A stretch of DNA of 64,000 nt from Trichoplax sp. H2. Taxonomy: Eukaryota > Placozoa > Uniplacotomia > Trichoplacea. This document shows positions 39,514 through 54,586 of the stretch, piece after piece. Every line of letters starts with the position of its first letter. The stretch's first letter is position 1. Where the stretch lies: NCBI GenBank assembly GCA_003344405.1, contig NOWV01000220.1, positions 48,203-112,202 on the forward strand, given 5' to 3'. Both the position numbers and the translations under genes were made by a program. The notes under the pieces are model-generated. The model was not told the origin of the DNA and searched no databases. It was given only the letters and a program-made list of their open reading frames with translations.

Positions 39514-42500
39514 TATTTAAATAATTATGAAATTAATCAATCATTTTAAAAATTGAGTCATTTATCGTCTATTGCTGATTATATTAATTGTTGAATAAAG
39601 AAGCAATAGAATGAGATTCCAGAAAATTCTCTGCAAATAAATCGATCAGTAAGTCATAGTTTAAAATTAGTGTGAAATGAACTCCGGAAAATTTATTGGT
39701 AGCCATAATTATTCCCCCAAAATTACATCCTTTAAAATTTATTTTTATTATAGTGTCATTATTGGGATTAAAATTGATTATAGTCTCTAGAAATTGTTAA
39801 CGTAGCGATTATCTTTCAGCAAGGTCTTATATATTTAGTAGTTTAATGTTCAGTTACAATATTATGTAGTCTTCAAAACTTGCTAGTATGGTAAATGACT
39901 CACGCGTTTTATTTTTATGCATATAATATACGGTAGCTTATTGAAAATAATGTTTCTAACACGTCAAATTTCTTCAATAAGAAATAGTAGCATTTAGTAT
40001 AATGCTCAGATATGTTCTATTGAATATCAATTCCTCCAATTAATGTAGTATTATTTATTAAATAGTACTTTACTCTTTATAATGATCAAATCAAACTCAA
40101 CACAATACGCTTCCTTTTCATATTTGTTGTAGCTATTGACTCCATCTTAATGAAAGATAATATATATGTTATACATATATATAATCTAGAGTAACTAATT
40201 TATCACAATCACACACTTAAACAGCTTTTACTGAATCTTGCAATTATAAAATATCGATATTCTCAAAGGAATGAATAAAAAATTTTACCAAAGCAGCGAA
40301 TAAATGAAAAATTGCCATTTATGCCACATATGGTATGCAATATGAATACTAACCACTTTCAAGAACATTAGAAGTTTATTCTATTACAATAAAATAATTC
40401 ATCAATGAAATAGTAAATGGAATTATGCATTCGCATTCACCTGTTAATACAATAACAGGATATGTGAGGAAAATACTTGTCAGAATATTAATAGCAAATA
40501 CGTAATCAAAGATACTGTAGGGTCTTATTTAGACGTATGTTATTAAGATATAAAGCTATATTATTGAACTATTTTCTGGAAGGAACTGAAATTCTCGAAA
40601 GACGAAATAGAATTGTAAATTGCGGATGTAGATTATTATTTAAAACTCTATTAATAAATAATCAAAATCAAGCAGGATTATAAAATAATAAAAACAACAA
40701 AAAGGCTTCATTTGTATTGAAGAGATCTTTATGATATTATGTGGCATAAAAATTTTAGTCCTGTTTACGTTGTTGAATATCTTACTATGCACAGTAAACA
40801 CCTTTTGAGTGGGTAATCTAAATGGGCTACAGCAAATTATGATTTAACATTTTCTTTTGTTGTATCTTGAGAATTTTATAATTGAGCACCAGTATAGTAT
40901 TTCAATCATTATACATATGCACCTCGAAGACAATGAAGTAATTTTAAAAGTTATAATTTCTTTAGAATAACAAATTAAATCACGTTCCAAATAACTATTT
41001 GTTTAACTCTAGACAGTTTCGGATAGAAAGCTATTACTTAAAATTATAGTTGGTAGTGACGTAAGATCTTCATAACTAAAAACAATTATTTTCCAATTAT
41101 CATCTGCTTCATCAAATTAGAATACATATGCAATCTTCAACGAAAAACGTCTGTAAATTTGGCTACCGAGTAACAGGAGCAAGTGTTAATGAAAGGTAAG
41201 ATCATTTTTGATCACTGTAAAATTTTAAGCAGAACCATGATAGTAAACTTTTATTTTTATCATAAGGCTTATGGATTAGCTCATAAATCTAGATGATCTT
41301 TCATGTTTTGAATATATCGACACTCTATATCACTAATTTGTAAGCTTATCTGTTTTTGATATAAAACCAGTATTTCTTAAATTTAAACAAGTGACAAAAT
41401 TGTTGACAACGTTGATCGAAGCTTATCAGTCAACTTGCTCTATTCCATTAATTTAATAGTCCTGGTCCATAATTTTTTCAAAAATTCTTATAATATTACC
41501 AGTATTTTATAACTGGAAGAATGCCGAAACAGTTTTATACTGATTGGTAAATTTCTAGCAAATTATCTATCTTCTTTATCTTAGTATTATTGGTGTACTA
41601 CCAATCAAACGTTTAGATCTTGGTATTTTAACACTTCATCAGATATCAAGATAGCTCCTTAATTAATATTGAACGTTTAGCTTATGGTAACGATTATGGT
41701 ACTTTCAAAACTTGTTAAGTCCTGTACCATAATTGCTCTGTCAAATTAATTTGCTGGGCCGGGTTCTAGTCTAAATGCACTTGTTTCGTTTAGATGATTT
41801 CAAAATTTCAACAAAAAATTACTACATTAATACGCATTCAAATATTGCAAAGCAGGCCGCAATCGATTACGGCATCAACATATAAATAAATTAATCGGTT
41901 GTTAGCTTCAGTAAATATGCGAGTAAAATTACTAACGCTATGCAGTCGTCATTTTATTTGAAATTTGTCGGTGGGAAGCATTAATTAACATCTGCAAATT
42001 GACACTACCGTACTTAGAATGTAAAGCCATAGTATGTTGGATTCAGCAATTTTCATACATTGAGTGTTTGGAAACCAAGGCATAAAAGTCAAGCGAAATT
42101 AAATCTAATGGAAACTTTTATATCGTACTTAAATTAGCGAAATTGTTTGCGAGTTCCCATTAGAATGTTTCTATACACATTTGTATAAACAAATTGATGA
42201 AAACTTCTGAGAAAGAATTGGTTAAGAATCGGTAGATAATTATATAGCTGAATTACTAGCATAAAGTGTATATCGCCAATATACAATCATCATAAGCAAA
42301 GTCATTTTAAGTGCTTAAAATAAGAGAATAATAAACGACAATTTACTCCAGCTTTAGTCTGGTACTAATTAAAATAAATTTAAGCACCCGTAGGTGCAAA
42401 ATTTTTCAGCTTTATAGTCAAACCTTCTATTAAAAATTCATAAATACAGTTTCCTGCATTATTAAGACTTTTATGAAGCATTAATAATGATTTATGAATA

Positions 42501-45500
42501 CTATTGACATAACTACTTTGTGATTCGACCTTCAAAGTCAAAAGCGGTTAGATCAAAACTGAATTTTTATCAAGTGGAAGCTATAACTATTTCGCCCACT
42601 CAATCATTTTGATATTATAACAATAATTATCGAAATTTATTAACAAACATCGCCATTAATGCATGAATTAAATGTCTGATTTGCCTCCTAGCCATCGAAT
42701 ATTATAATTAAGCCAAGATAGGCAAAGATTTAATTCAACTTTAATCAGTACCGCATTAAATCGATCGGTATTCTTATCTGAACATGTTCAATTGTTCAGC
42801 TTTTGATCTGAAATAAGCGTTAGAAAATGAATCCGCTGACTACGAGCTATTACGATTTTTCGGTCTATGTTATCGTTACTAAAGAAATTTCTGAAACTAT
42901 TGAACTTACAGCTATCTTATCATCGAATAATTGAAATTAAATTTAATTAAACAGATCTATACCATGAACGAAGGGTTTGCTGCTTGTCTATAATATTAAT
43001 ATATGCACGACTAATTAAGATATTGCTGATCATATTTTAGGTATGACTTGAATACCGTTAGTAAATAATCCTATGGATGATTTTGTTTATCCCTCAAATA
43101 TTGTTATTAACATTAGGAGTTCAAATATTCAAAGATCTTGCGATAAGAATTGATTGAAAAGGGTTAAATTGTTTTATAGCTAACCATATACTGTAAGAGT
43201 CGTAAGCCTTGTCGATTATTAAATTTAGTCTACCCTTTACTTTCTAGCAGTAACATAATTCATATGATCTGCATTTTTGTACAGCTGATAATAGAGTTAT
43301 ATTGCAGAATTCATAACTGCAGCTGCGGCAGTTCTTACGTTGACTTATTAATTTCATAATTTAGCCCGATGAATAAAATTAATCTACCGTTCACTACTTC
43401 AAAGTTATATAGAAATCATAATCTAAATTGCTTATTCAGCAATAATAAATATTAAATTTTGACAAATTCGGTGAATTTGAAAAGAACAGTTACACCATAA
43501 ATTTAGATATTGAATGGCTTAGTAGTTAGTTTAACAAATCAAAATTGAACTACGCCTTACTTCAATTTACCGATCTTTTCTTAGATAAAGTCCCCGATGA
43601 TTTACGAATACGCTAATCATAGTTCAGGGAAAATTTATTTAAAACTTGTATTTTATTTTTCTGATGACAGTTTAATATTCCTATCTAGGGCGAAGACTGG
43701 TAGTTAATATGTCAAAATGAAACCGGATAATATTTGTTTTGATCTACTTAGTAAGAATGACTTGTACTGCTTGCTTTCAACCGATTATAACTTTTAAGAT
43801 ATGCTTTCGCTGCTTTGTATTTGATAAAAAATTTCGTCAATATATGCGCGAAACGAGTGCATTTAGCAGTTACCATAAATTAATTATGTCACTAGCTAAA
43901 ATACCTATCTACAACCGCATCGACTATTGTTCGAGAATTAGCTTTACATAAATATGCGTGTGCTATTGCAAATATTTTAAAACAGTATTATAGCTAGAGT
44001 AGTTCATTATCAGAAGATGTCGTCATTACTTAAGCAAACTGAATTCTCAATTAGGAACTTGTTTATGATCATATTAGAAAACGAGTCTTAGTTCGCGTTT
44101 GGGTTAATAAATTGACCAGGAAACATGAAGTGACTTTGATATTGAATAGATTGACTTCAAGTTGCATACGTTAGTTCTGTTGCTTGTATTTTTCTAAAAT
44201 GAAGAAAATTTTTAGATACCTTAAGTCGGGAAAGCAAGCAGATGATATAGTTATACTTTACGTTTCTATGATTTTATATTGCGACTAAAGAGGTCCAAAT
44301 TTTAACTCCTTTCCTGCTAGGACAATCTTTAACATACATTAGGATATCAAGAAGGTTTAATAGGGTTACTAAAGTAATTGAGATAGCTAAAACAAAGCTG
44401 TATGATCGAAAAATAATTGATGATCAGGAGGATGAGGTAAATTAACTCAGAATTACAAGCACAGATATTACAGTTTCGTTGGTTTATACGTATATAGTGC
44501 CTTTCCGAAGCGAAATAGCGAACAATTGGGCTAATAAATTTAAGTAGAATGATATAATCAGGCTAATTCTTAGCTTAAAAGTGATTAATAATTCCATCTA
44601 CACTTTACTTTAGGCCATAAATTTTCATAACGGTTAAAGATGAGAACAGAAATTAACTCATGAGAGCCAACACATGCAAATTTCTATATTTAATGCGGTT
44701 TATTAGATATTTGCCTTCATTAATATCAGTAAATTCAGCTTGTACTTAAAATCAGATTATAGAACGATAAACTCTTAAAAATTTCTTCGTGTACATCTAT
44801 GCTTAGAAATTTTTCTTAGACTATCTTTAACTAATTCTTCAATAGCTACTATATCACTAACCATATGAGGTTAAAATCGCCTGTTAAAAAAATTAGAATA
44901 CCAACATACTACTCTCGATTACTTCGGTTTGTATACTGAAATACTCGCATTTTAATATTAAATGAAGCTTTCTACATGATATATGATTTATGAATTGATA
45001 TTGATATTGAACTATTTCAAGTTTAAGCTTATTAAATCATTCTGTTTCAAGATAAGGTCTTGACTTTTAATTATTATAGGTTAGTCAGTGTCTTTGAATT
45101 TCTGATATCGTTATAAATTTTTAGCAAAACTATGAATTTAATGAAAATTTACGTTGCAAGTAGAAAGACTCAAATCTTACGTGAATGAATGATAAATATA
45201 ATAATTGATATTCCAGTTTACAACAATTACAGAGTCTCAAAAATTGTATGATATTAAATTTTCTAACCAGGGTAGCTGAATAAGACAGAATTTCTAATCG
45301 ATTCTTTTAGCTCTTAATTATTAGTGGCCTTTAACGATTATCAATACCTTAAAGCTAAGTTTCAAGGGTGATGTGTTGTATTTTTTATCTGATACCCTGA
45401 TAATTAACTCTTACTCTTGCTTTTGAAATGCAAGTTATTGGGAGCTGTAATTTCTATGGAACGTTAAAAAGTTTTTCTTTACGTGAATACGTCACTGCGG

Positions 45501-46804
45501 GAATATGAACACTTCCAGAGCACATTACTGAAAATTAACACTATGAATAGCGAATAAAGCTTCATACAGGCATTATTAATAGTTGATATTATAAATTGAA
45601 CGATAGGTAAAAAGACAATAGGAATTTATTTCATTATCAATAATTTATTCTTATGAAAAAAAGTACAGATTTATATTAATCTCAGAGAAATATCTTAAGC
45701 TTGTTGTTTTTCATTGTCCTTTCAATCATATTAAATGATGTATTGACCATATGCGTATATTAGCCAGAGAGCCACAATGTTTTGCTTTTCTATTTACTGG
45801 TTTAGTTACTTTATCTGACAGAATTATAACCGTACTTTAATTAATAGATTAGCAATAATGACTTTGAGTTGCTCCTCAAATGGCTTTCTGTGTAATAATA
45901 GCTACATTATATATATGGCTAGTGTTACTACAAGCCTTTGCTTCTAGTGATTAGTCTACTTCCCTGGTAGAATGATTTGTTGTCTTACAAGATTAGCAAT
46001 AAAAGCCATGCATTAATTCTTTCTGGCTTCTCAATGAAGTAGAATTAAATATAAACTGTACACAGGCAAGAGTACCTTAATGTTTTCTCTTTTACCGGTT
46101 AATTTACTCGTATCTGATAGAATGGTGCATAATATATGAATTTCGAATATTTAAAAGCAAATACATTGGGCTGCTTCTTCTTGGCCTTTCAGTACAATAG
46201 ATTGGCATAGGTACCATGAATGCATGAATAGGAGTGGTGTATAATATGTATAAGATACCTCTTCTAATTATCTGTTTCTACAGTAATATAATATACTATA
46301 ATTATAAGCATAAACAAAATGCCGAAGTAATTATGTTGCTGTAAACTACTAATGTTCATGGACGGTCTCAATCCATTCTTCAATGCATAAAAAGCCGAAC
46401 TACATAACTATTCTCTAGCGATAGAAACGTACATTATTTTTGATTATAAATTTTAATGGACCAATTGCGGTTAGCAAGAAGCCCAAAGCGCATAAATCTC
46501 TTTGTTCTAGACTAAGCGTATATACCCTATTCTTTAACAATTTCAGTTTTATCTAGTTAGGTTTAGACTGTTTATATCCGATACGTGTTTGCTATTTTGG
46601 ATAAAGGAAATAAATTGATAGTTTGGTAAAGAATAAAATTCTTAAGAATTGATCGCGACAATGTCTAGACGTCTTGGCATCACCTAATTTATTCTGGGTC
46701 ATTACGACTTATTACAGCTTTAACTCTATAAAGCTGTATTAGAGGTGGTCAAATTGGCTATTGTCATAGTATAAGGTGGAACAGTGACCATCAACAGGTT
46801 CAAT

Positions 46805-46829
46805 ACTTAAGGTACTGTCTACCTTAAGT
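46805..46829. repeat. Perfect 10-bp inverted repeat
   Basis: ACTTAAGGTA (46805-46814) and TACCTTAAGT (46820-46829) around CTGTC. Isolated, with no T-run typical of a terminator. Confidence 0.8.
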
Positions 46830-48849
46830 GATACTTCTATTTATTCCATTTCTAGATAACGTATGATGCAGTAGATTATTATAATATGTATATGTTACAT
46901 ACACGTAATAATATATTAGAAAGAATTTTAAAATTCAGGTCAATCTACGTCCAGCCAAATTGCTTAAAATTGATTACTGATAGAAATAATACTTTAGGGT
47001 GTATAATTGTATTTTTTACTCAAGGATTAATAAAGGATCCCAAAAACTATCACACACTCATCAATTATAGTTCTATTTGATGTAAAAGTGATATTTTTAA
47101 CTAGCTATAGAAAGTAAAATATACGTCACGCTATTTGTTTTGGATATGCTGTCTTGCTGGGCCCTTTTAATAGTGCCATTAATTATTAAGCAAAACAAAA
47201 CTTGCTACAAATATTTTTAAGCGGAATTTATCCCTAATTGTTTCATTAAATCCTGTAGTCTAGTCACGGTTATTGCTAGATGCCTCGAGGCGTCTACTAA
47301 TAAATGGATGATGGTTGTCATAGCAACTTTGCATTATGTTGTGTTGATCCGATTTGAATAAATTGATACTTTCCTACCCGTATTATTATCCTTCTATGAA
47401 CAGTACACGAAGGAATTTTGATACTTAAATTGCTTTATCCGTCTTTTGCACACTAAGACTAAATGCTATTAGCCTTAATCATTGTTTCATCATAATTAAA
47501 AAATTGTTGCATTCTTAATCCACACCTGTTGGAAAAACGTTCAATAGAAAAACACTCCTCCCAAACTCTTTTTTGTCATTATGAATCTCTACAACCATAT
47601 AGGACTTGCCAAAACTTGGAATGGCAATAGATAAATAGAATGGAGATGGGAATGCTAAAGCAACTGAATACTTTGGTCAAGTAAAAAATTCCAATCATAA
47701 CCATATTATTGATAGTGGTAGGAGGAAGGTTCATTCCAATCATTATCTTGACATGAATAGCTTCATTTGCAAGAACAGTGGCCCAAATTGCTGCCTAGCG
47801 CAATTATTAATTATAGAGTATTAAAAGTTTGTCTAAAGATAATGAAATGCTCGTTACTGAGGTTGTCCTTGCGTTAAGAAAACATCATTAATAATGCGTA
47901 CTTTGAACTCGATTAAATATGGAACACTTTGAGGGGTGGATTGATGCTGTCACCGATGGTTACCACATAAAGATATTTTTAACTGCTATTGTTAATAAAT
48001 TATTGTAGTCATTTAAGATATTTAATTACGTAACTAGTAATTGACAAATACCAAAGATGTACTTACGCCTGTCAGTTTTCACTGCAATGAAAGCTAATTT
48101 ACAGTGATAAAATCATTGAAAGCCCTATAGTAAAACTGTAGAAAAAATTTAATATGTATTTTCCGATGTACTCGCAACCTTCATAACGAAAGATGATCAA
48201 AGGATGAGTTTACTATGGAAACTAGTTTAAACTGCACTATTAATTCCCCCACTTTGTAATGCTTAGAATGCTTTCGCCTTGTTATTGATTTTCATATTTT
48301 AAATTGGATCGATGTAGGCTGGGAGGAAGTGTCTTAGGCTATTAACAAGCATAACTAAATGCCATACATGGCATAATGATAGAACAACTTGACTTGCAAT
48401 GTTAAAAATATGGAGCCATTAGAGTTGATTTTTATTGGATAAAAGTAAATATGCCCGTTTAAAGGACGGAACTTTGACATAAAACATTTATATAACGTAC
48501 CCTCATCGACATATAAAGTTTGTTATTTAATAAACTGTTGCAATTTTACGGTCTATGGTATTTAGTGATATAGAGCTTATCCTTTTGCATTTCACGCCGG
48601 CGCTACAATAGATTAAATCGACTTTCTATTCAGTCATATTACTACCAAGAGATGACTGGAGTCATAAAGAGATTATTTCATAGCTATTTCTGACTTTTAT
48701 ACTTAAGGTTTACCGATATTTTTGGCAGTGCCTTCTTTAATCTCGAAACCATGGATAAATTTATTGAAGTGACTGCTACTAGATACGAGAGATGAATGTA
48801 TACTTATTAACAAGATAGCATCGGCATGAAAAGTATTTTTTTTAGGTAA

Positions 48850-48871
48850 TAGTGAATGTCTTCATTCACTA
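48850..48871. repeat. Perfect 9-bp inverted repeat
   Basis: TAGTGAATG (48850-48858) and CATTCACTA (48863-48871) around TCTT. Confidence 0.8.
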
Positions 48872-51156
48872 CATAACAAAATTACTAGAAGTTAATGCTC
48901 TAGACAAATTTATTGCCATTTATACGGATTTGATGGAACATTTTATGTCATAGCTTTGATATAAAAGTTAAAGTTGTACGCTTTTCTTTTTAATCTATTC
49001 AAACCTTTTATTCAATTATTTCAACACTATTACGCAAGTTATATGTATTATCGACGCTAATTTATAACCTTGAATAACAAAATATTTTAGTACTAAAGAG
49101 AATGCGATTTATTGACTTTGCAATATTGTTGATTTGCTATTAAATCTCATTCTCTAGCATGGACAATAACAGTTGCTTAAGTTCAATAGATGAATTTACC
49201 TTCTATAATCCAGATGTTTCCCTAATAACAATGGTCGAAAGATATTGCTACCATGTATCTTATTACTTTTTCCATTGATCGCGAATTGATTTTGATTTAG
49301 TTAGTAATTTAATGCTATTTGCAATTGTACACGTACATCAAAAGCGTTACTATTTAGTAATATATTAATATTTTTATAAAAGCAAATATAGTTGAAATAT
49401 CCTCGTTACTCGTGTGATCGTTTGATAATAAATTTCTGTATTATTGATCCTAAATCAATGCGTTAATACCGTGAATGTAATATTCTTGAGTCACTTTATT
49501 CCTTTGTGAGCTAGTTATACTTAGAGGTTTAGCAAATCAAGATTGGTTTATACGGGTATAGCAACTTAATCATTTGCCTTTAAGGGTTGCAACTTTGCAT
49601 TATTTGACTAGGAAACTACCTTAAATGTTATAATACGAACTTAAAACGAATTTACATATTCATTATTACATTAATGATATCCTGAAGAAAAATATTTACT
49701 TTTTTATGAAATTAATTTTGAATGCTATATTGGCCAAGCATCTACTATAATTTATGATTGAATGTACGTGTACATTTGATAGTAAGGCTGTAAACAGATA
49801 TGCCTAACTTGCACATCATCTTCCTACTCTAACGACATGATCAAATTTAATCAACAGTGAAAAATTCTTAACTTTTCTCCTAACCAGTTTATATTTTTAT
49901 ATACTATTATGCTACAAATCAGGACACCGTTATAGAAAGAATATTACAATTCATATGAGGCTACATGTACAATTCTAACTTTAAGCTATTTTACAAGAAA
50001 GATGAGAGTAGCTATTAACACTAACGGTTGGAATTACATTATCTATGCGTATTTTAATGACTTATTAAGAGCTGTTTTACCGAAAATAACCGGACATTGC
50101 TATCACTACAAGTAGCTACTATTCCAAACTGCAACTAAATGTATTCTGATTTTAGTTTTAATCCGCAAGAATTTAGGATTCTCCAATTCTACTCCTCATG
50201 TTATGATTCATACGAGCACAACGATACTTCGACTGTCGTTCTACTTTCAATTCTAGCTTTAGTAAAAATTAAAGTCTAATTGCTCAGTTTTACCTTGTCA
50301 TGAAATGCAGAATGTGTTCGGTAAACACGGCGATACGTTATACTCTAAATATATCCGCAGTTGCTTTATAACTGTTTCACCTGAAGTTGGAATGATATTT
50401 AAACTTAGAAAAATATAAAATTTTGGGCTTCAACCACTTTAATACAGTACCGGTATGGGTTTAAGACTGGCCATCTGGCTAAAAATCGGACTAGAAATGT
50501 CAGACTATGCTATTTCGTAATCTATTAACAGATGGAACCGTTAATAAATCAAATAAAATCATGAACAGGTAGCGGGATTGTGCATCAAAAGCAAACATTA
50601 AAAATTCAGGTTCATTTATTAACTTTGTATATATTTTGATTCGTTGTCGGCCCTAATTATTTTAATGTATTATGAATTCAATATTATTTGAATCAATATT
50701 AAGAGAAAAGTTATAGAACTTTGCGATACTACCGTATACAGTACATCAAATGTAACATCCAATACATCCGCTGTTACTGTATAAATATTTTGCTGAAGAA
50801 CAAGAGCGCGGGCTGCTATTTAAACTTTTCAATATTGCAATTAATTCATTTTACTGTTTCATTCAAATTAGTTATACTTGTATTTGCTGGCTTCAAGACT
50901 GCATAAATTGTTAGAAATTAAAGCTCTTTGGCTCAATTTTGTGATATAGAGATATTAATTAACAGCATCAATTGATCGAATTGACTGGGATCAAATGCTA
51001 TCGAGATGGCATTATAAAAAGTAAATGTATCCCTTTCTTTCATATATCTATAGCATTAATGCTCTTACCAGAATCAATTTTAGTTGGAATCATGCCAAGA
51101 TCATCAATAAAAGTATGACTGGAATGTGTTTCATCAAATTTTCACTTCATAGTCGT

Positions 51157-51540
51157 ACCCTTACTGCCTTCCAATCTTGTCTCTTGATTAAAGTATAAAG
51201 TAGCTCAACAGTTGCATTTTGCTCACTGTTTTACAGTTTTCGATCTACAAAACTCCTACCTCCGACTTTTACTCGGCAAGAAGACTGCTTAAGTCGATAG
51301 ATTGCTAACAAAGTGTAAATGAGCAAACTTGATGCAAAAATAAGAAACTGAAATCATACCAGCATCGAATCTTGTCATCTTGCTTGAATCTATTTTCACT
51401 TTTTTTACTCTCTTCGTTTCATGAGATTTGAGCAATATTTAATAACATAGTTTTTAAATTTTTTTCGGTTAGTTAGATCAGATGATATCGTTGTAGGTCG
51501 TTAAATATCTTAAATCAACTTTTCGGCTTGCCAATTTCAT
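51157..51540. repeat. Left source segment of the duplication around the assembly gap
   Basis: This segment, starting ACCCTTACTGCCTTCC, is nearly identical to 54021-54405, with about a dozen substitutions and small homopolymer differences. The shared sequence ends in TTCAT at 51536-51540. Confidence 0.93.
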
Positions 51541-53820
51541 ATCGATTATACCATATTGTTCATCAGTAGAATTTTGGAATGGTGCAAGAAAATTGAGCTG
51601 TAACGATGATTGGAATGTGGAGCATTTATTTAATTAACAATTTCCACTAGTCCGTAAAAGTATCTTAGAATAGAACTTTAATATCAAATCATCGCTATAA
51701 GCTTCTGTAACAGCATGATTACTAAAGCTTTTAAGTAATATTTTTGGATTAATGCACTAATCCTTCAATTTAGCAATGATTAATTTGACGACAGATGCGC
51801 TCCGTAAATGCAAGATATCTGTACTCATATCTACTCATTGACTAAAATGTATCACTAATCAAAAGAAATTTAAATAACATAGTAGACAAAACAGCTCGAG
51901 TAAGACTACATTAGGCTACTTGTGCAGTTAAAAATGTAAATTACACAGTTGAGTTGATATCACTAATAACTTTATAATCCAATATATAGTTAATCTCTAG
52001 CGGAATCTGATATCAAAAGCATTGATTTTTCTTATTAGTTACTAGCAGTTAAGATTTCCGATCATTAAAATAATACTTCTCTGCTAGATGGATGATTTTT
52101 ATGTGATAAATCAACCAAATTCTAAAATAATTTAGACCTTAAAATTCCAGAATTTTCCATCGCAGGAAATAGAAAGTGATATCAGTAAATAGTTAAAAAT
52201 AACTTTCTAGTAGCATTATAGCTCTTAATCCCGAGCTTGTATACCATAAAATATCCTATAGAATATTTCGTTAATATCTAATTCTGACTTTATATTGCTA
52301 TCTCCGTATAGCTTATATACGTAATTATCGGTTGATAGATTTGGAATTTCTAACGATTTATGTACCCTTCTGCATTCTGTCATTGAAAACCCACCATATA
52401 CTTTGAACTATTAATACATCAACCCACTTAGAATCCTGTAGAATTTACTTCAGGAACAGATATGTCGTTTATGGCTATCATACCAACCGATCTCATAATG
52501 TTACGTTTATTTGTAGCTAATGATTACTTTTAACTTAAGACTGACTACCAATCGGGATCACGTTAGCGACTAATTGACAGCACTTTCCTGCAAGTCCAGG
52601 CCAGGGGATTCCACTTGAGTTTCGGTTTATAAGTATGTTTCTTGCAATACTATTGAATAAGAATCCCTTTTGCATTTAAGAATTAAAATACCCAGTTTAA
52701 TTAGTACAAATTCTTGTATTTGGTATGGTATTCATTTACTATTGTTTGTGCTAGTAGTATCCAGACAAAATTTGCTTTGTAAAGAAAGATTGAAGATTTA
52801 GACTTTAACAGCGTAGGTAAATTTAAAATCTCAGATTTTACATCTACCGATAGGTGTCATCCATATTGTACCCTTTCAGTTACGATTTGATCAGATATTG
52901 GGTACAGGATCACTCTTATCATCCAATTTTCTGCCAATAGACTTGCAAGCACTAACTGGCTTATGTATATTTATTATGAATGGAAGTACTCTAGGCCAAG
53001 ACTAAATTTAGATGATTGTTCCCCTAACATTCCGGGTAGAAATTAATAATAAGATCGCTAAGCAAAGTGTCTTTAAATATAGCAACATCAGGTACTTAGT
53101 TGTGGCAACTGCTGTTATAAAAGAAGCATTCTAAATTTATCCAACATTATCTGTTAATTTAAAGCGATTTGATGATGATAGTCTTGCTTGCAAAGGTCAC
53201 TGGACTTGATGACCTCCGTGATAGCATACTTAATTTGTGGATTCATTCAATCTAGTGACGGGATTCGATTAAATGTTTTACCAGTAATAATTAAATTTCC
53301 AAATAGATTTATGGATATTAATTCTTTTGCAAATCCACCAGGTGTCGGAAGTTGATTATTAATTGCTAGATTGAATAAGAAATGGCTATTTTATTCTAAT
53401 AAAATAAATTTATATATGGTAAAACATGAACCAATCACTAAATGAAATAAGTTACCATACCTAATTAAGAAAATTCTAGAATATTTGTACTTTGTTAGCA
53501 AATCCGTATCCAAAGATATAGAATCGGATGATTTTAGCACTCTATTTAAACTAAATACAATATCTCGCTGAAAAGGAGCAGACTTACAGGTTTAATTTAC
53601 ATTAAAATCAGGCAGGTAAATATTACCAGTGTATAATGCTAACACACTCTTAAAGGATAAAAGATCGGATTCCGGTAAGAAGGTTTTACTAATTAATTAC
53701 AGTTAGAATAACAAATTTATGTTTATCAAAATAACAATTTGCTTTCTTAATCTAATTAGCCGGCGGGTTAATTTTAGAAAATACTCGTGTAATTGCTAAT
53801 CAGGCTGTAAAATTGTTCAT
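51541..53820. other. 2,280-bp segment absent from the second copy (insertion/deletion allele)
   Basis: It is bounded by TTCAT on the left (51536-51540) and TTCAT at its right end (53816-53820). The copy at 54021-54586 joins the two flanks with a single TTCAT. The ends show no terminal inverted repeats and no coding content is seen inside, so a microhomology deletion fits better than a transposon insertion, though insertion with a 5-bp target duplication is not excluded. Confidence 0.8.
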
Positions 53821-54000
53821 GGCGTGATCGAAATAAATTTTGAGACCGAAGAGTAGTATCATGGCCATTTTCATACCTTAAAGCTTAATTGCATTACTTA
53901 GTAGCAATGCAATTCATAACTTGTTATACTGAGATTAAAAAAAATATTGTGAATCGAATGATAGAAATCAAGTTAATTAAGAGAAATACTATGGAGCATT
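53821..54000. repeat. Right source segment of the duplication around the assembly gap
   Basis: Matches 54406-54586 nearly base for base (begins GGCGTGATCG, ends CTATGGAGCATT). It contains a hairpin with AATTGCATT/AATGCAATT arms present in both copies. Confidence 0.93.
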
Positions 54001-54020
54001 NNNNNNNNNNNNNNNNNNNN
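54001..54020. other. Assembly gap (20 N)
   Basis: Twenty undetermined bases, most likely a placeholder rather than a measured distance. The repeated sequence directly on both sides indicates that contigs from two alleles were placed in series. Confidence 0.97.
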
Positions 54021-54586
54021 ACCCTTACTGCCTTCCAATCTTGTCTCTTGATTAAAGTATAAAGTAGCTCAACAGTTGCATTTTGTTCACTGTTTTACAG
54101 TTTTCGATCTACAAAACTCCTACCTCCGATATTTACTCGGCAAGAAGACTGCTTAAGTCGATAGATTGCTAACAAAGTGTAAATGAGCAAACTCGATGCA
54201 AAAACAAGAAACTGAAATCATACCAGCATCGAATCTTGTCATCTTGCTTGAATCTATTTACACTTTTTTTACACTCTTCGTTTTATGAGATTTGAGCAAT
54301 ATTTAATTACATAGTTTTTAAATTTTTTTTCGGTTAGCTAGATCAGATGATATCGTTGTAAGCCGTTAAATATCTTAAATCAATTTTTTGGCTTGCCAAT
54401 TTCATAGCGTGATCGAAATAAATTTTGAGACCGAAGAGTAGAGTCATGGCCATTTTCATACCTTAAAGCTTAATTGCATTACTTAGTAGCAATGCAATTC
54501 ATAACTTGTTATCCTGAGATTAAAAAAGAATATTGAGAATCGAATGATAGAAATCAAGTTAATTAAGAGAAATACTATGGAGCATT
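54021..54586. repeat. Second copy of the flanking sequence with a 2,280-bp deletion
   Basis: 54021-54405 corresponds to 51157-51540 and 54406-54586 to 53821-54000, joined at one TTCAT. Divergence is a few percent by eye, compatible with allelic variation in a heterozygous genome. Confidence 0.92.

Larger units (their letters stand above)
36981..51156. other. Gene desert, part 2: AT-rich, no gene recognised
   Basis: About 14 kb without a supportable gene. The open frames 39349-39549, 43739-43951, 46886-47080 and 50721-50906 show no recognisable family. Noted features are a 30-bp tandem repeat (39445-39513) and two perfect hairpins (46805-46829, 48850-48871). Confidence 0.55.

Noticed and set aside
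51541-53820. Transposon insertion as the cause of the 2,280-bp presence/absence
   Set aside because: No terminal inverted repeats, no transposase or reverse transcriptase remnants and no poly-A end were seen. A TTCAT microhomology deletion needs fewer assumptions, though a 5-bp target duplication cannot be excluded formally.
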